DNA of 64,000 nucleotides, taken from assembly GCA_965237895.1 (NCBI GenBank), contig CBDEGR010000002.1, forward strand, positions 2,108,001 to 2,172,000, in the 5' to 3' direction. This stretch comes from CBDEGR01 sp965237895. GTDB taxonomy: Bacteria; Acidobacteriota; Terriglobia; UBA7540; JAPUME01. The first letter of the stretch is position 1. Each line of letters opens with the position of its first letter. Position numbers and translations under genes: made by a program. A model generated the notes under the pieces. It did no database searches. It was not told the DNA's origin and saw only the letters and a program-made list of their open reading frames with translations. Shown here one piece after another: positions 16,129 through 25,215 of the stretch.

Positions 16129-16632
16129 ATGGAAAAAGGAATCGCCATCTATCCCGGCAGTTTCGACCCCCCGACGAACGGTCACATGGACCTGATTCGC
16201 CGGGGCAGCCGGCTTTTTGAGCGCTTGACCGTTTCCGTGCTCACGAACCCGGACAAGACCGCGCTCTTTTCCGTCTCGGAACGCGTCGCGATGCTCGAAG
16301 AGTTGACGCGCGATCTTCCGAAAGTCTCGGTTGAAACCTTCTCCGGCCTGCTCGTCACCTATGCCGCGCAGAAAAAAGCCGTGGCCGTCCTCCGAGGCCT
16401 GCGGGCCTTCTCGGACTTCGAGCTCGAGCTCCAGATGACCTTAATGAACCGGAAGCTCGACCCCAAGGTGGAGACCATCTTCTTGATGCCGGCTGAATCC
16501 TTCCTCTACGTCAGCTCACGGCTGGTGAAGGAAGTCTTCCAACACGGCGGCTCAGTGAAAGATTTGGTTCCGCCTCAGGTGGAAGAGCGGCTCCATCAAA
16601 AGATTTTTTCAGTACCAGGAGGAAGTTCGTGA
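16129..16632 (+). CDS. coaD: Phosphopantetheine adenylyltransferase
   Basis: It transfers AMP to 4'-phosphopantetheine, the penultimate step of coenzyme A synthesis. The 167-aa length is typical. 'IAIYPGSFDPPTNGHMDLIRRG' carries the TxGH nucleotidyltransferase motif; 'AVLRGLRAFSDFELELQM' and 'MPAESFLYVSSRLVKEV' (the SSxxVKE motif) are family signatures. Its stop overlaps the following aminotransferase start by 4 bp (GTGA), so the two are translationally coupled. Confidence 0.95.
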   Translation: MEKGIAIYPGSFDPPTNGHMDLIRRGSRLFERLTVSVLTNPDKTALFSVSERVAMLEELTRDLPKVSVETFSGLLVTYAAQKKAVAVLRGLRAFSDFELELQMTLMNRKLDPKVETIFLMPAESFLYVSSRLVKEVFQHGGSVKDLVPPQVEERLHQKIFSVPGGSS

Positions 16633-17795
16633 AAATTGCCGAGCGCATGGCGCGCATTCAGCCTTCCTCGACCATGGTCGTGTTGCAGAAGGCTCAGAAA
16701 CTAAAAGCGGAAGGGGTCAAGGTCGTCGACTTCGGCGCCGGAGAACCGGACTTCCCCACGCCCGATAACATCAAACAGGCCGCGGTGCGTGCTCTCAAAG
16801 AGAACTTCACCAAATACACGCCCGCGGGCGGCACCAAGGAATTGAAAGAGGCCGTCTGCTCCCGTCACGCCAAGGACTTCGGCAGCCAATACAAGGTGGA
16901 AGAATGCCTGGTGACGGTCGGCGGCAAGCACGCCATCTTTGAGGTGATCTCCGCGCTGGTCGACGAGGGCGATGAGGTGATACTTCCCTCCCCCTTCTGG
17001 GTCTCCTTTCGCGACATTATTCATTACTTCGGCGGGAAATGCGTCTACGTCGAAGCCGCCGAAAGCGACGACTTCGTCCTGCGCGCAGAAAAGGTCGAGC
17101 AGGCCATCACGCCGAAGACAACAGTCATCATCGTCAACTCGCCGAACAATCCCAGCGGCGCCGTGATTGGTTTGGAGGAGATGGAAAAACTGCAGGCCCT
17201 GGCCCAAAAGCACAAGGTGACGCTGATGTCCGACGAGTGCTACTGCCAATTCCTCTACGAGCAGAAGCCTTTTTCACTTGGAAAATCCGGCGAGCAGGAA
17301 AACTTGGTCATTGTCGGTTCGCTCTCCAAGACCTATTCCATGACGGGCTGGCGGGTGGGATTTGCGCTCGGTCCGGCCCAACTCATGTCGGAGATGCTCA
17401 GCCTGCAGAGCCACTCCACCTCAAACCCTACCTCCATCGCCCAGAAGGCGGCGATGGAAGCCCTCTGCGGACCTCAGGATGCGGTCAAGACCATGCTCGA
17501 CGAGTTCCGTCGCCGGCGCGACCGCGTGGTCGCGGGGCTGCGTTCGATTCCCGGAGTCACCTGCAATATGCCTCAAGGCGCTTTTTATGCGTATCCGAAC
17601 GTCGGCGAGCACCTGGGCGGGGAGGGCGCGAAAGACATCCTGGAACTTACCGGGACGTTGCTTGATAAGACGCACGTGGCGGTGGTTCCCGGAAACGCTT
17701 TCGGCACCGATGCCCACATTCGCATCTCCTACGCAACCTCCGTCGAGCAGATCGACGAAGGCCTGCGACGCCTGAAAGAGTTCTTCCAATCCTAA
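16629..17795 (+). CDS. Class I PLP aminotransferase, aspartate-aminotransferase like
   Basis: The 388-aa PLP enzyme belongs to the class Ib aspartate/aromatic aminotransferases. 'GAGEPDFPTPDNIKQAA' and 'KYTPAGGTKELKEAV' are N-terminal signatures. 'NSPNNPSGAV' and 'SDECYCQFLYE' bind PLP, and the Schiff-base lysine is in 'GSLSKTYSMTGWRVGF'. A C-terminal 'HIRISYATS' supplies the substrate-carboxylate arginine. The GTG start overlaps coaD. Aspartate/2-oxoglutarate is the likely pair, but prephenate or other substrates cannot be excluded. Confidence 0.88.
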   Translation: MKIAERMARIQPSSTMVVLQKAQKLKAEGVKVVDFGAGEPDFPTPDNIKQAAVRALKENFTKYTPAGGTKELKEAVCSRHAKDFGSQYKVEECLVTVGGKHAIFEVISALVDEGDEVILPSPFWVSFRDIIHYFGGKCVYVEAAESDDFVLRAEKVEQAITPKTTVIIVNSPNNPSGAVIGLEEMEKLQALAQKHKVTLMSDECYCQFLYEQKPFSLGKSGEQENLVIVGSLSKTYSMTGWRVGFALGPAQLMSEMLSLQSHSTSNPTSIAQKAAMEALCGPQDAVKTMLDEFRRRRDRVVAGLRSIPGVTCNMPQGAFYAYPNVGEHLGGEGAKDILELTGTLLDKTHVAVVPGNAFGTDAHIRISYATSVEQIDEGLRRLKEFFQS

Positions 17796-17799
17796 CGCC

Positions 17800-18864
17800 G
17801 TGTCCCTTCTTAACACCCCACTCCGGCTCCGTCCTGTCTACAAAGATAAGATCTGGGGAAGGCAGCAGTGGCACCCGGCGCTTCCGCCTGCCGTACCCTC
17901 TGATGGGAAGACCGGGGAGATCTGGGTTACCGACGATGCGTCGGAATTTCTGCACGGCCCGCTGAAAGGCCGGACGCTTGCCGAGGCCGCGCAAAAACTC
18001 GGCCCGGAGCTTTGCGGCCGCAACTGGAAGGATGTACGCTTCCCGATTCTTGCCAAGTACATCCTGACCGGCGACTGGCTCTCCCTCCAGGTACATCCCG
18101 ACGACAAAGCCGCGCAGGCCTACGGAGACGGCCCGGCCGGTAAGATGGAGATGTGGTACTTCTTCGATTGCCCCTCGGGCTCCGAGTTGCTCTTCGGACT
18201 GCGGGAGGGAGCGACCATCGAAAAACTTCAAGCGGCGGCGGGCGAGGGAACCCTCAAGAACCGTATGCAAACGACGCACCCGCGCGCCGGAGAGGCCTAC
18301 ATGGTCGAGCCGGGACGCGTCCACGCCATCGGCCCCGGTCTTGTGCTCTTTGAGGTGGAGCAGAACTGCGACCTTACCTACCGGATGGACGACTTCGGCA
18401 GAGAGGGGCAAAACGGCAAGCCCCGCCCTCTGCATCGGGAGAAGGCCTTCGCCGTCACGCGGTTCGATCTGCCGAAGCCGGGACCCACGCCGGAGTTGCG
18501 TTTCCCGGAAAATTTCGGCGAGCGCCGTTATGTGATCGCCTGTCCCTATTTCGCCGTCGAGCAATTGACGTACGAAAAAGAAGCCGCCTGGCGTGGCAAC
18601 CCAGACCGGGTAGAGATTCTGACGATCCTAAGCGGCCAAGGAGAGTTTGAAACCGGTGCCGGCGTCGTCGAAGCTAAGCTGCCTTTCCGAACCGGTGAGA
18701 CGTGGTTGGTGCCGCCGGAAATGCCCGCCTCGCGGCTGGTTCCTGATAAACATTGCGAGCTTTTGCGATACTATGTGCCGAACCTTGAAAAGGATTTTAT
18801 CGAGCCGCTCCGCGCCCGCGGCGTTCCGGAAGACGTGATTCGCGCCGCGGTCTATTCGACGTGA
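17800..18864 (+). CDS. manA: Mannose-6-phosphate isomerase, class I
   Basis: It interconverts fructose 6-phosphate and mannose 6-phosphate. The 354-aa product has the zinc-site 'LQVHPDDKAA' motif, the 'KMEMWYFF' segment with the Glu ligand and the cupin half ending in 'VEPGRVHAIGPGLVLFEVEQNCDLTYR'. The start is GTG, 4 bp after the aminotransferase stop. It overlaps manC, and the pair plausibly feeds GDP-mannose synthesis along with the hexomutase at 25.2 kb. Confidence 0.92.
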   Translation: MSLLNTPLRLRPVYKDKIWGRQQWHPALPPAVPSDGKTGEIWVTDDASEFLHGPLKGRTLAEAAQKLGPELCGRNWKDVRFPILAKYILTGDWLSLQVHPDDKAAQAYGDGPAGKMEMWYFFDCPSGSELLFGLREGATIEKLQAAAGEGTLKNRMQTTHPRAGEAYMVEPGRVHAIGPGLVLFEVEQNCDLTYRMDDFGREGQNGKPRPLHREKAFAVTRFDLPKPGPTPELRFPENFGERRYVIACPYFAVEQLTYEKEAAWRGNPDRVEILTILSGQGEFETGAGVVEAKLPFRTGETWLVPPEMPASRLVPDKHCELLRYYVPNLEKDFIEPLRARGVPEDVIRAAVYST

Positions 18865-19961
18865 AAAAGAGAAACCATCCGAAAAGTTCTCTCTACGCCG
18901 TCATCATGGCCGGCGGCCAGGGGACGCGCTTTTGGCCGCTCAGCCGCCGCGACCGCCCCAAACAATTCCTGAAGATGTTCGGCCCCTCTTCCCTTCTCCA
19001 GCAAACGGTGAACCGTCTTCGGGGACTCATTCCGAAAGATAAAATCTATATCGTCACCTATGAAAAGCAGGCGGCGGAGACACGGAAGCACGTCCCCCAA
19101 CTCTCCGGGAAGAAAATTTTGGCGGAACCTGTGCAGCGAAATACGGCGGCGGCGATTGCGCTGGCCGCCCATGTCCTGGCACGGCAGGACCCGAAGGCGA
19201 TGATGCTTGTCCTTCCGGCCGACCACTTGATTCAATATCCGGCAAAGTTTCATCAAGCCGTTCGCAGGGCCTGCCGTGTCGCGTCCGTGGAAGAAAACTC
19301 CGTGCTGCTGGGCATCCCGCCGGCGCACCCGGAAACCGGCTTCGGGTACCTGAAGCTCTCGCGGCGAGCGGCGCCCGGCTATGGGCCGCGTGTCCATCGG
19401 GTCGAGCAATTCACCGAAAAGCCCGATTTGAAAAAAGCGAAGCGTTTTCTTGCCTCCGGCCGCTACGCCTGGAATACGGGCATTTTCGTCTGGTACGCTT
19501 CAACGTTTCTGGCCAATCTTCGAAAGCACTTGCCGCGAACCGCCAAGCTGCTTTCGGCGGGCGAAAAGCACTGGGGGAAACGCACCTGGAAATCCTGGCT
19601 GGCGCGGACCTACCCCCAACTGGAAAACATTTCCGTCGATTATGGAGTGATGGAAAAAGCCTCCCGCGTCTACGCCGTCCAAGCGCCCATCGGCTGGAGC
19701 GACGTCGGCAGTTGGCAGGCGGTCTACCGGCAGCAGAAGAAAGATCGCACCGGCAGCGTTCTGCCTGCCGCGAGTATCGCTTTCGATTCCAAGGGAAATT
19801 ATATCGCCGCCGAAGGAAAGTTCGTCGCCACGATCGGGGTGGAGGATTTGGTGGTAGTCGATACCGACGATGCTCTGCTCGTTTGCCGCCGTGACCGCTC
19901 CGAGGACGTGGGCAAAATCGTAAGGGAACTGAAAAAGAAAAAACGAACGGAATGTCTCTAA
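18861..19961 (+). CDS. manC: Mannose-1-phosphate guanylyltransferase
   Basis: It makes GDP-mannose from GTP and mannose 1-phosphate. The 366-aa protein has the nucleotidyltransferase signature 'VIMAGGQGTRFWPLSRRDRPKQFL', shown here as its core GGxGTRxWPLSR. 'EPVQRNTAAAIALAA', 'LPADHLI', 'FTEKPDLKKAKRFL' and 'YAWNTGIFVW' are further family motifs. It is the guanylyltransferase domain only, without a fused isomerase, consistent with the separate manA just upstream. The GTG start overlaps the manA stop by 4 bp. Confidence 0.94.
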   Translation: MKKRNHPKSSLYAVIMAGGQGTRFWPLSRRDRPKQFLKMFGPSSLLQQTVNRLRGLIPKDKIYIVTYEKQAAETRKHVPQLSGKKILAEPVQRNTAAAIALAAHVLARQDPKAMMLVLPADHLIQYPAKFHQAVRRACRVASVEENSVLLGIPPAHPETGFGYLKLSRRAAPGYGPRVHRVEQFTEKPDLKKAKRFLASGRYAWNTGIFVWYASTFLANLRKHLPRTAKLLSAGEKHWGKRTWKSWLARTYPQLENISVDYGVMEKASRVYAVQAPIGWSDVGSWQAVYRQQKKDRTGSVLPAASIAFDSKGNYIAAEGKFVATIGVEDLVVVDTDDALLVCRRDRSEDVGKIVRELKKKKRTECL

Positions 19962-20017
19962 GATACGCCCATTCCCTCCCTTTTCTCCCTTGGATTTTCC
20001 CTTTCCAACCCGCACCG

Positions 20018-20067
20018 GATCGCGTATAAATGCCAGATCGCGTATAAATGCCAGATCGCGTATAAAT
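20018..20067. repeat. 18-bp tandem repeat, 2.8 copies
   Basis: GATCGCGTATAAATGCCA is repeated exactly at 20018-20035 and 20036-20053, then 14 bp of a third copy run to 20067. Each unit contains a TATAAAT string resembling a -10 box. It lies 40 bp before the Nramp-related gene, so it may set promoter number or bind a regulator. Such perfect short repeats can change copy number between strains. Confidence 0.85.
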
Positions 20068-20107
20068 AATAGTCCCCTCGGGATATACTCAAGATTCCAG
20101 AATCACG

Positions 20108-21418
20108 ATGACAAGTTCATCTGAGACAAAACCGTCTCTTTCACGAAAGCTTCTGATCATCCTGGCCGGGGTGGGCCCCGGTCTTTTTCTGATCAGCTAC
20201 AACATCGGCACCGGCAGCATCACCACCATGGCCATCACCGGCGCCGAGCACGGCATGAAGCTGTTCTGGGTCCTGGTGATCGCCTGCCTGTTTACCTACG
20301 TCATGCTGGTCGCCTACGACCGCTACAGCCTCGTCACCGGCCGGACCGCGCTTCGCGGTATCCGGACCGAGATCCGCGGCGGATGGGCGATCGCCCTCTA
20401 CTTGATGATCGCGCTCATCCTGGGCGAGTTGATGTCGTTGATGGGCATCATGGGAATCGTCGCCGACCTGCTGCGGGAAGGCTCGCGACTGCTATTCGGC
20501 GGCGAGGGCTGGGAAACGCTCGGCATCACCTCCTTCCTGGTGGTCGGCCTCTACGTGCTGCTCTGGTACGGACGCTATCAAGTGTTCGAAAAAGTTCTCA
20601 CCGTCTTTGTCATTCTGATGGGGCTCAGTTTCGTGACGGTCTTCTTCATGATCCGGCCGGAGCTGTCCGTAATCGCAGAAGGCCTGATTCCGGGGCTGCC
20701 GGGAAAAGCCGGCGGCTTGGGTTTGATCGCCGCCATTGCGGGAACCACCTGTTCGGCGGCAGTCTTCATCATGCGTTCGGTGATCGTAAGCGAAAAGGGC
20801 TGGGGCGCGGGCGACCTCAAGCAGGCGCAGCGGGACGCCGCCGTCTCCTCCTCCATGATGCTGTTCTTAAGCGCCGCGATCATGGCCGTCGCCGCCGGCA
20901 CGCTCTTTACCCGCGGCATCTCGGTACGAAATACGGTGGACATGATCGGGATGATAGAGCCGTTGGGCGGAAAGGGTGCCGCCTTCATTCTGATCGTCGG
21001 CGTGGCCAGCGCCGGCATCTCCACCGTCTTCCCCATCGTTTTGATCGCTCCTTGGCTCATCGCCGACTTCACGGGACGGCCGAGAAATATCCGTTCGCCG
21101 CTCTTCCGCATTCTGGGACTGGTGGGAATCCTGTTCGGTTTCGGCATGCAGTTTCTGGAGCAGAGGCCGCCGGCCGTGATGGTCTTCTCGCAAGGTTTTC
21201 AAGCCTGTATTCTGCCCGTCGTCGTCCTTGTCATTCTGGTTCTGCTCAACCGGGAATCCACAATGGGAAATCATCGGGCGCGGACGTCGATGAACGTAGG
21301 CCTTGCGGCAACGCTCGCCTTCGGCATCCTGACAACCTATTTCGCCATCGTGGATTTGAAAAACGTTTTAAGGCCGGAAGAGGAAGTACAAGCAACTGCG
21401 CTCGTAATCCATCATTAA
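20108..21418 (+). CDS. Nramp-related membrane transporter with non-canonical metal-site motifs
   Basis: The 436-aa integral membrane protein has about eleven hydrophobic segments and an N-terminal 'AGVGPGLFLISYNIGTGS' that aligns with TM1 of Nramp transporters. In classical Nramp the DPGN motif follows; here the same positions read GTGS. The TM6 MPH signature is also missing, with 'AGTTCSAAVFIMRSVIVSE' in that region. It is therefore an Nramp-superfamily relative whose substrate is unlikely to be the usual Mn/Fe set. It heads a co-directional series with an aminotransferase, an oxidoreductase and an amidohydrolase. Confidence 0.75.
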   Translation: MTSSSETKPSLSRKLLIILAGVGPGLFLISYNIGTGSITTMAITGAEHGMKLFWVLVIACLFTYVMLVAYDRYSLVTGRTALRGIRTEIRGGWAIALYLMIALILGELMSLMGIMGIVADLLREGSRLLFGGEGWETLGITSFLVVGLYVLLWYGRYQVFEKVLTVFVILMGLSFVTVFFMIRPELSVIAEGLIPGLPGKAGGLGLIAAIAGTTCSAAVFIMRSVIVSEKGWGAGDLKQAQRDAAVSSSMMLFLSAAIMAVAAGTLFTRGISVRNTVDMIGMIEPLGGKGAAFILIVGVASAGISTVFPIVLIAPWLIADFTGRPRNIRSPLFRILGLVGILFGFGMQFLEQRPPAVMVFSQGFQACILPVVVLVILVLLNRESTMGNHRARTSMNVGLAATLAFGILTTYFAIVDLKNVLRPEEEVQATALVIHH

Positions 21419-21481
21419 TTATTATTGAGCCGCAACCCGCGACTCCGCCGGAACAGATGGAAACATAAGGGACTCATCACC

Positions 21482-22882
21482 ATGGAAGAGAAAGCCTACC
21501 CGCTCGAACCGAAAACGGTCAAGAAGGTCTCAACACCGTTCCGGAAGATCACCACGCAGATTCCCGTGCCCGAATCACTTCGAGTCTTGGAAGATTTGGC
21601 CCGCTACGAGCCGCGCGCCATGGGTGGCCAGCCGCCGATTGTCTGGGACCGCGCCGAAGGATTCCAGGTCTACGACCGTTACGGCAATCAATGGCTGGAC
21701 TGGAGCTCGGGCGTGCTGGTCACCAACGTCGGCCACAGCCATCCGAAAATCGTGGACGCCGTCATCGAGCAGGCAAAAAAACGTCTGCTCCATAACTACT
21801 GCTTTCCCTCCGAGGGGCGCGCCCGTCTGGTGAAGAAGCTTGTCGAGATTGCCCCCGCAGGACTGGATAAATGCTTTCTGCTTACCACCGGTTCCGAGGC
21901 CACCGAATGCGCCCTGAAGCTGGCCCGGACTTACGGCCGCAGCAAAGGCGGAGACAAGAAGATCGGCATCCTCTCTTTTGCAGGCGCCTTTCACGGCCGC
22001 ACCGTGGGCGCGCAGATGATCGGCGGCATTCCGGCATTGAAGGATTGGATCGTCAACCTCGATCCTGACATGCATCAGGTCCCCTTCCCCGGCGAATTTC
22101 GCTCGGCGAAAAATAGTCTTGACGACACGCGGGCCTTGCTTCACGAAAAAGGCGTGGGGCCGGACCGACTCGCAGGCGTGATTACCGAAACCTATCAGGG
22201 CGGCAGCGCGGCCTTTGCCCCAGTCGAGTACATTCAAAACCTTGCTCGCTGGTGCAAGGAGAATGACATCCTGCTGATCTTCGACGAAGTGCAGGCCGGA
22301 TTCGGACGCACGGGCAAGATGTTCGCCTTCGAGCACTACGGCACCACGCCCGACCTCACCTGCCTGGGCAAGGGCATCTCCAGCTCTCTGCCGATTGCCG
22401 CCGTTCTGGGCCGCGCCGAAATCATGGACCAGTACGCGCCCGGCTCGATGACCAGCACCCATACGGGGAATCCGATTACCGTGGCCGCGGCGCTGGCGAA
22501 CTTGGAAGTGCTGGCCCAAGAAAATCTGACGGAAAACGCGCGCCTGGTGGGTGAGGTTCTCCTCAGCGAACTTGCCGCGCTGCAGAAAAATTATCCCGAC
22601 TTTATCGGCGCCGTACAAGGCAAGGGTCTGGTGGCCGGAGTTCACGTGGTGAAACCGGGGGGAACGGAACCCTACGACGCGCTGGCGTTCGACGTCGTCG
22701 GCCGGGCGGTGGAGAAAGGTCTGCTGATGTTCGCACCGGTCGGCAAGGCGGTGGTCAAGATCGCCCCGCCGCTTTCCATTACCGAAGACGCCGTGCGGGA
22801 CGGCATTCAAGCGATCGAGGAAGCTTTCGGGGAAGCGGTACAGGCCTCGGCGGAAGCTCCGGTCCTAACGGCAGAAAAGTAA
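21482..22882 (+). CDS. Class III PLP aminotransferase, GABA/ornithine-aminotransferase like
   Basis: From ATG 21482 the product is 466 aa. The PLP phosphate loop 'TTGSEATECALKLAR', the 'FHGRTVGAQMIGG' segment, 'LLIFDEVQAGFGRTGKMFAF' with the PLP-binding Asp and the Schiff-base lysine in 'CLGKGISSSLPIAAV' are intact. Family members move omega-amino groups (4-aminobutyrate, ornithine, beta-amino acids, diamines). It lies between the Nramp-related transporter and a Gfo/Idh oxidoreductase, suggesting catabolism of an amino compound. The exact substrate is unknown. Confidence 0.85.
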   Translation: MEEKAYPLEPKTVKKVSTPFRKITTQIPVPESLRVLEDLARYEPRAMGGQPPIVWDRAEGFQVYDRYGNQWLDWSSGVLVTNVGHSHPKIVDAVIEQAKKRLLHNYCFPSEGRARLVKKLVEIAPAGLDKCFLLTTGSEATECALKLARTYGRSKGGDKKIGILSFAGAFHGRTVGAQMIGGIPALKDWIVNLDPDMHQVPFPGEFRSAKNSLDDTRALLHEKGVGPDRLAGVITETYQGGSAAFAPVEYIQNLARWCKENDILLIFDEVQAGFGRTGKMFAFEHYGTTPDLTCLGKGISSSLPIAAVLGRAEIMDQYAPGSMTSTHTGNPITVAAALANLEVLAQENLTENARLVGEVLLSELAALQKNYPDFIGAVQGKGLVAGVHVVKPGGTEPYDALAFDVVGRAVEKGLLMFAPVGKAVVKIAPPLSITEDAVRDGIQAIEEAFGEAVQASAEAPVLTAEK

Positions 22883-22949
22883 AGGCCGAAAACGAAGCGG
22901 CGGAATCGGGAAAAAACTCTCGGTAAATTATTTTGGAGGTGTCTCTTTC

Positions 22950-24194
22950 GTGAGTGCATGGGACGGAAAATTGGACGTGCTGGTCGTGGGCGGCGGGATG
23001 ATCAGTGTGGAAGTCATCCTGCCCACCGTGTTTCAGGAGAGGCGACGAGGCAAAGTTGGAAAGGTCTTGGTCGCAAGCCGCACGGTCCGAACCATGCAGA
23101 ACGTAAGGAAACTCTTTCCCACCGAGGAGTTCTCGCTCTACCCGGTCCCCGAACAGGGCAGCGACGCGGGGGAAAAACACCCCCATGCCTTCCGTCAAGC
23201 CCTCCAGGCACTGGGGAAGAACGGAGTGGTCATCGTGGCCACGCCCGATTCTGCCCACACCTCCCTCATTTTGGAATCGATTGAGGCCGGCTGCCACGTG
23301 GTGGTTGAAAAGCCGCTCTGCCTGAAGGTGACCGAAGCGCGGAAGATTCGCGACGCCGCCGACCGAAAAGCCATGTACGTCTATACGGACTACCATAAGC
23401 GGCACGACTACGCCATCCGCGCGGCGAAATACCGTTATGAAAAGGGCGACCTGGGAGAGATGCTCCACGGTCACGCCTGGATTGAGGAGAAAAAGGAGAT
23501 GGCGCTGGAGACGTTCGCTTCCTGGGCGCACGAGAGCTCGCCGTTCGAATACATTGGCGTCCACTACGCCGATGCTTATTACTTCATCACCGGCCTGCTG
23601 CCGAAGCGGCTTTCCGCCTTCGCGCAGAAAAAATTCCTGCCCGGCAAGGGCATCGACGCCTATGACGCCGTGCAGGCCGTCATCGAGTGGAGCGACGGGT
23701 CGGCCTTTTGGGTGCAAACCTCCTGGGTTCTGCCGCAGTCGAACACCTCGCTCACCAATCAGGGCATGCAACTGACCGGCACGAAGGGCGAGTACAAATC
23801 CGACCACAAGGACCGCCATACTTTCTTCAATACGGACGAGGGCGGCTACGAGCACTATAATCCGTATTTCTTCAAGCCTTATCGTCCCTGGGGCGGGCCT
23901 TTGAGTTCCTACAAGAATGAAAAAGAGAGCACTGAATGGGCCGGCTACGGCTACGAAAGTATCGTGCTGGGCTTGAACGATATCCGCGACATTCTGAAAG
24001 CCACCGAAGGTTTGGGCGAAGATGAAGCCTTCAAGAAGCGGAAAGAGATCATCATCGCGCTCGACAAGGTCCGCCCCCTGCCCCGCCAATCCACCGTGGG
24101 CACGGCGATGGCTGAGGCCGCGCGCATGAGTTTTGAAAATCAGTCACGCTTCGTCTCCTTCGACGAGGAGATGAACCTTCATCTGGAACCATGA
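22950..24194 (+). CDS. Gfo/Idh/MocA family oxidoreductase
   Basis: The 414-aa product starts at GTG with GGAGGT upstream. The N-terminal Rossmann fold is recognisable in 'LDVLVVGGGMISVEVILP', followed by 'VVIVATPDSAHTSLILESI' and the diagnostic 'CHVVVEKPLCLKVTEA' (EKP motif). The C-terminal alpha/beta substrate domain contains 'EYIGVHYADAYYFITGL', with a candidate catalytic His. Family members oxidise sugars, inositols or their derivatives with NAD(P). The 5-gene neighbourhood hints at a dedicated catabolic pathway. Confidence 0.85.
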   Translation: MSAWDGKLDVLVVGGGMISVEVILPTVFQERRRGKVGKVLVASRTVRTMQNVRKLFPTEEFSLYPVPEQGSDAGEKHPHAFRQALQALGKNGVVIVATPDSAHTSLILESIEAGCHVVVEKPLCLKVTEARKIRDAADRKAMYVYTDYHKRHDYAIRAAKYRYEKGDLGEMLHGHAWIEEKKEMALETFASWAHESSPFEYIGVHYADAYYFITGLLPKRLSAFAQKKFLPGKGIDAYDAVQAVIEWSDGSAFWVQTSWVLPQSNTSLTNQGMQLTGTKGEYKSDHKDRHTFFNTDEGGYEHYNPYFFKPYRPWGGPLSSYKNEKESTEWAGYGYESIVLGLNDIRDILKATEGLGEDEAFKKRKEIIIALDKVRPLPRQSTVGTAMAEAARMSFENQSRFVSFDEEMNLHLEP

Positions 24195-24223
24195 AACGAT
24201 TGAACTGAGGAGAAACATTTTTT

Positions 24224-25162
24224 ATGAACCGGATTGCTTCACGGGTACCCTCAAGAAAAGGATGGAAACCGGCTCTATTGATTTCGCTGGCCCTGGTTCT
24301 GGCCGTTTCCTTGATGCGGTGCACCTCAACGACTTCCCCTCCCGCGTCAGGCCCCGATCCGCTGACCCGCCGCAAGATCGACGCGCACTATCACCTGGGC
24401 GGCGAAGGTTTCATCGAAGCGACGGTGGCAAACGCCGAAAAGTACAACACCATCTACCTGATCAGCGTGGCCTATGACCAGATCTCAATTCTCAAGGCCG
24501 CTCAGGAGAAATACCCCGGCGTCTTCATCGGCGAGGGTAGAATCCAACTGGACGACCCCGATGCCGTCAAGAAGATCGAAGGGTTCCATCAAGCGGGTTT
24601 CAAAGCCATCGGAGAGCTCACCAAACCTCTCAAACGTTTCGACGACCCCAGGTACTACCCCATCTATGAAAAGGCGCAGGACCTGGGCCTTCACGTGATG
24701 TTTCACACCGGCATCGTCAACTGGGAAATTATAGAGGCCGAGTACAGCGGCATGGACCGCATGCGGCCGGCGTATCTCGATCTCATCATGCGCCGCTTCC
24801 CGAAGCTGACCATCCAGGGCGCTCATCTCGGCAACCCCTGGTACGAGGAAGCCGCAGAGGCGGCCCGCTGGGATCCCAATCTCTACTTCGACCTGTCCGG
24901 CTCATCGTTGCTCAAAAAGGACAGCGATCCCGAGTTCTGGGGCAAGATCCTCTGGTGGCGGCCCTCGGTCGGCAGCGAACACTCGCCGGGCGGCACGCAC
25001 GCCTTCACCAAGATCATCTTCGGCAGCGACGAAAGTCCGGAAGGGTTCCTCGGCAACATCGAACGCTTTGCAAAGGTCCTGAACGCGAACAACATTCCTG
25101 AAGAGGTTCGCGAACTCTGCTGGTACGGGACCATGGCCAAAATCCTCGGAGTAGAAGAATAA
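24224..25162 (+). CDS. Amidohydrolase-type TIM-barrel lipoprotein
   Basis: The 312-aa protein begins with a basic N-terminus, a hydrophobic stretch 'ALLISLALVLAVSLMRC' and a lipobox-like Cys near residue 33, so it is probably an outer- or inner-membrane-anchored lipoprotein. The mature part reads 'KIDAHYHLGG' (HxH metal ligands), 'HVMFHTGIVNWE' and 'LTIQGAHLGNPWYEE' (metal His), and 'IIFGSDESPEG' (catalytic Asp). That is the amidohydrolase-2 (AMDHD/ACMSD-like) pattern of hydrolases and decarboxylases. Periplasmic location in this family is unusual. Substrate unknown. Confidence 0.8.
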   Translation: MNRIASRVPSRKGWKPALLISLALVLAVSLMRCTSTTSPPASGPDPLTRRKIDAHYHLGGEGFIEATVANAEKYNTIYLISVAYDQISILKAAQEKYPGVFIGEGRIQLDDPDAVKKIEGFHQAGFKAIGELTKPLKRFDDPRYYPIYEKAQDLGLHVMFHTGIVNWEIIEAEYSGMDRMRPAYLDLIMRRFPKLTIQGAHLGNPWYEEAAEAARWDPNLYFDLSGSSLLKKDSDPEFWGKILWWRPSVGSEHSPGGTHAFTKIIFGSDESPEGFLGNIERFAKVLNANNIPEEVRELCWYGTMAKILGVEE

Positions 25163-25215
25163 AAAACAGAGGAAGAGCTGAAACGAACCCATCCTCGGCA
25201 CAACGGGAAACTTGA

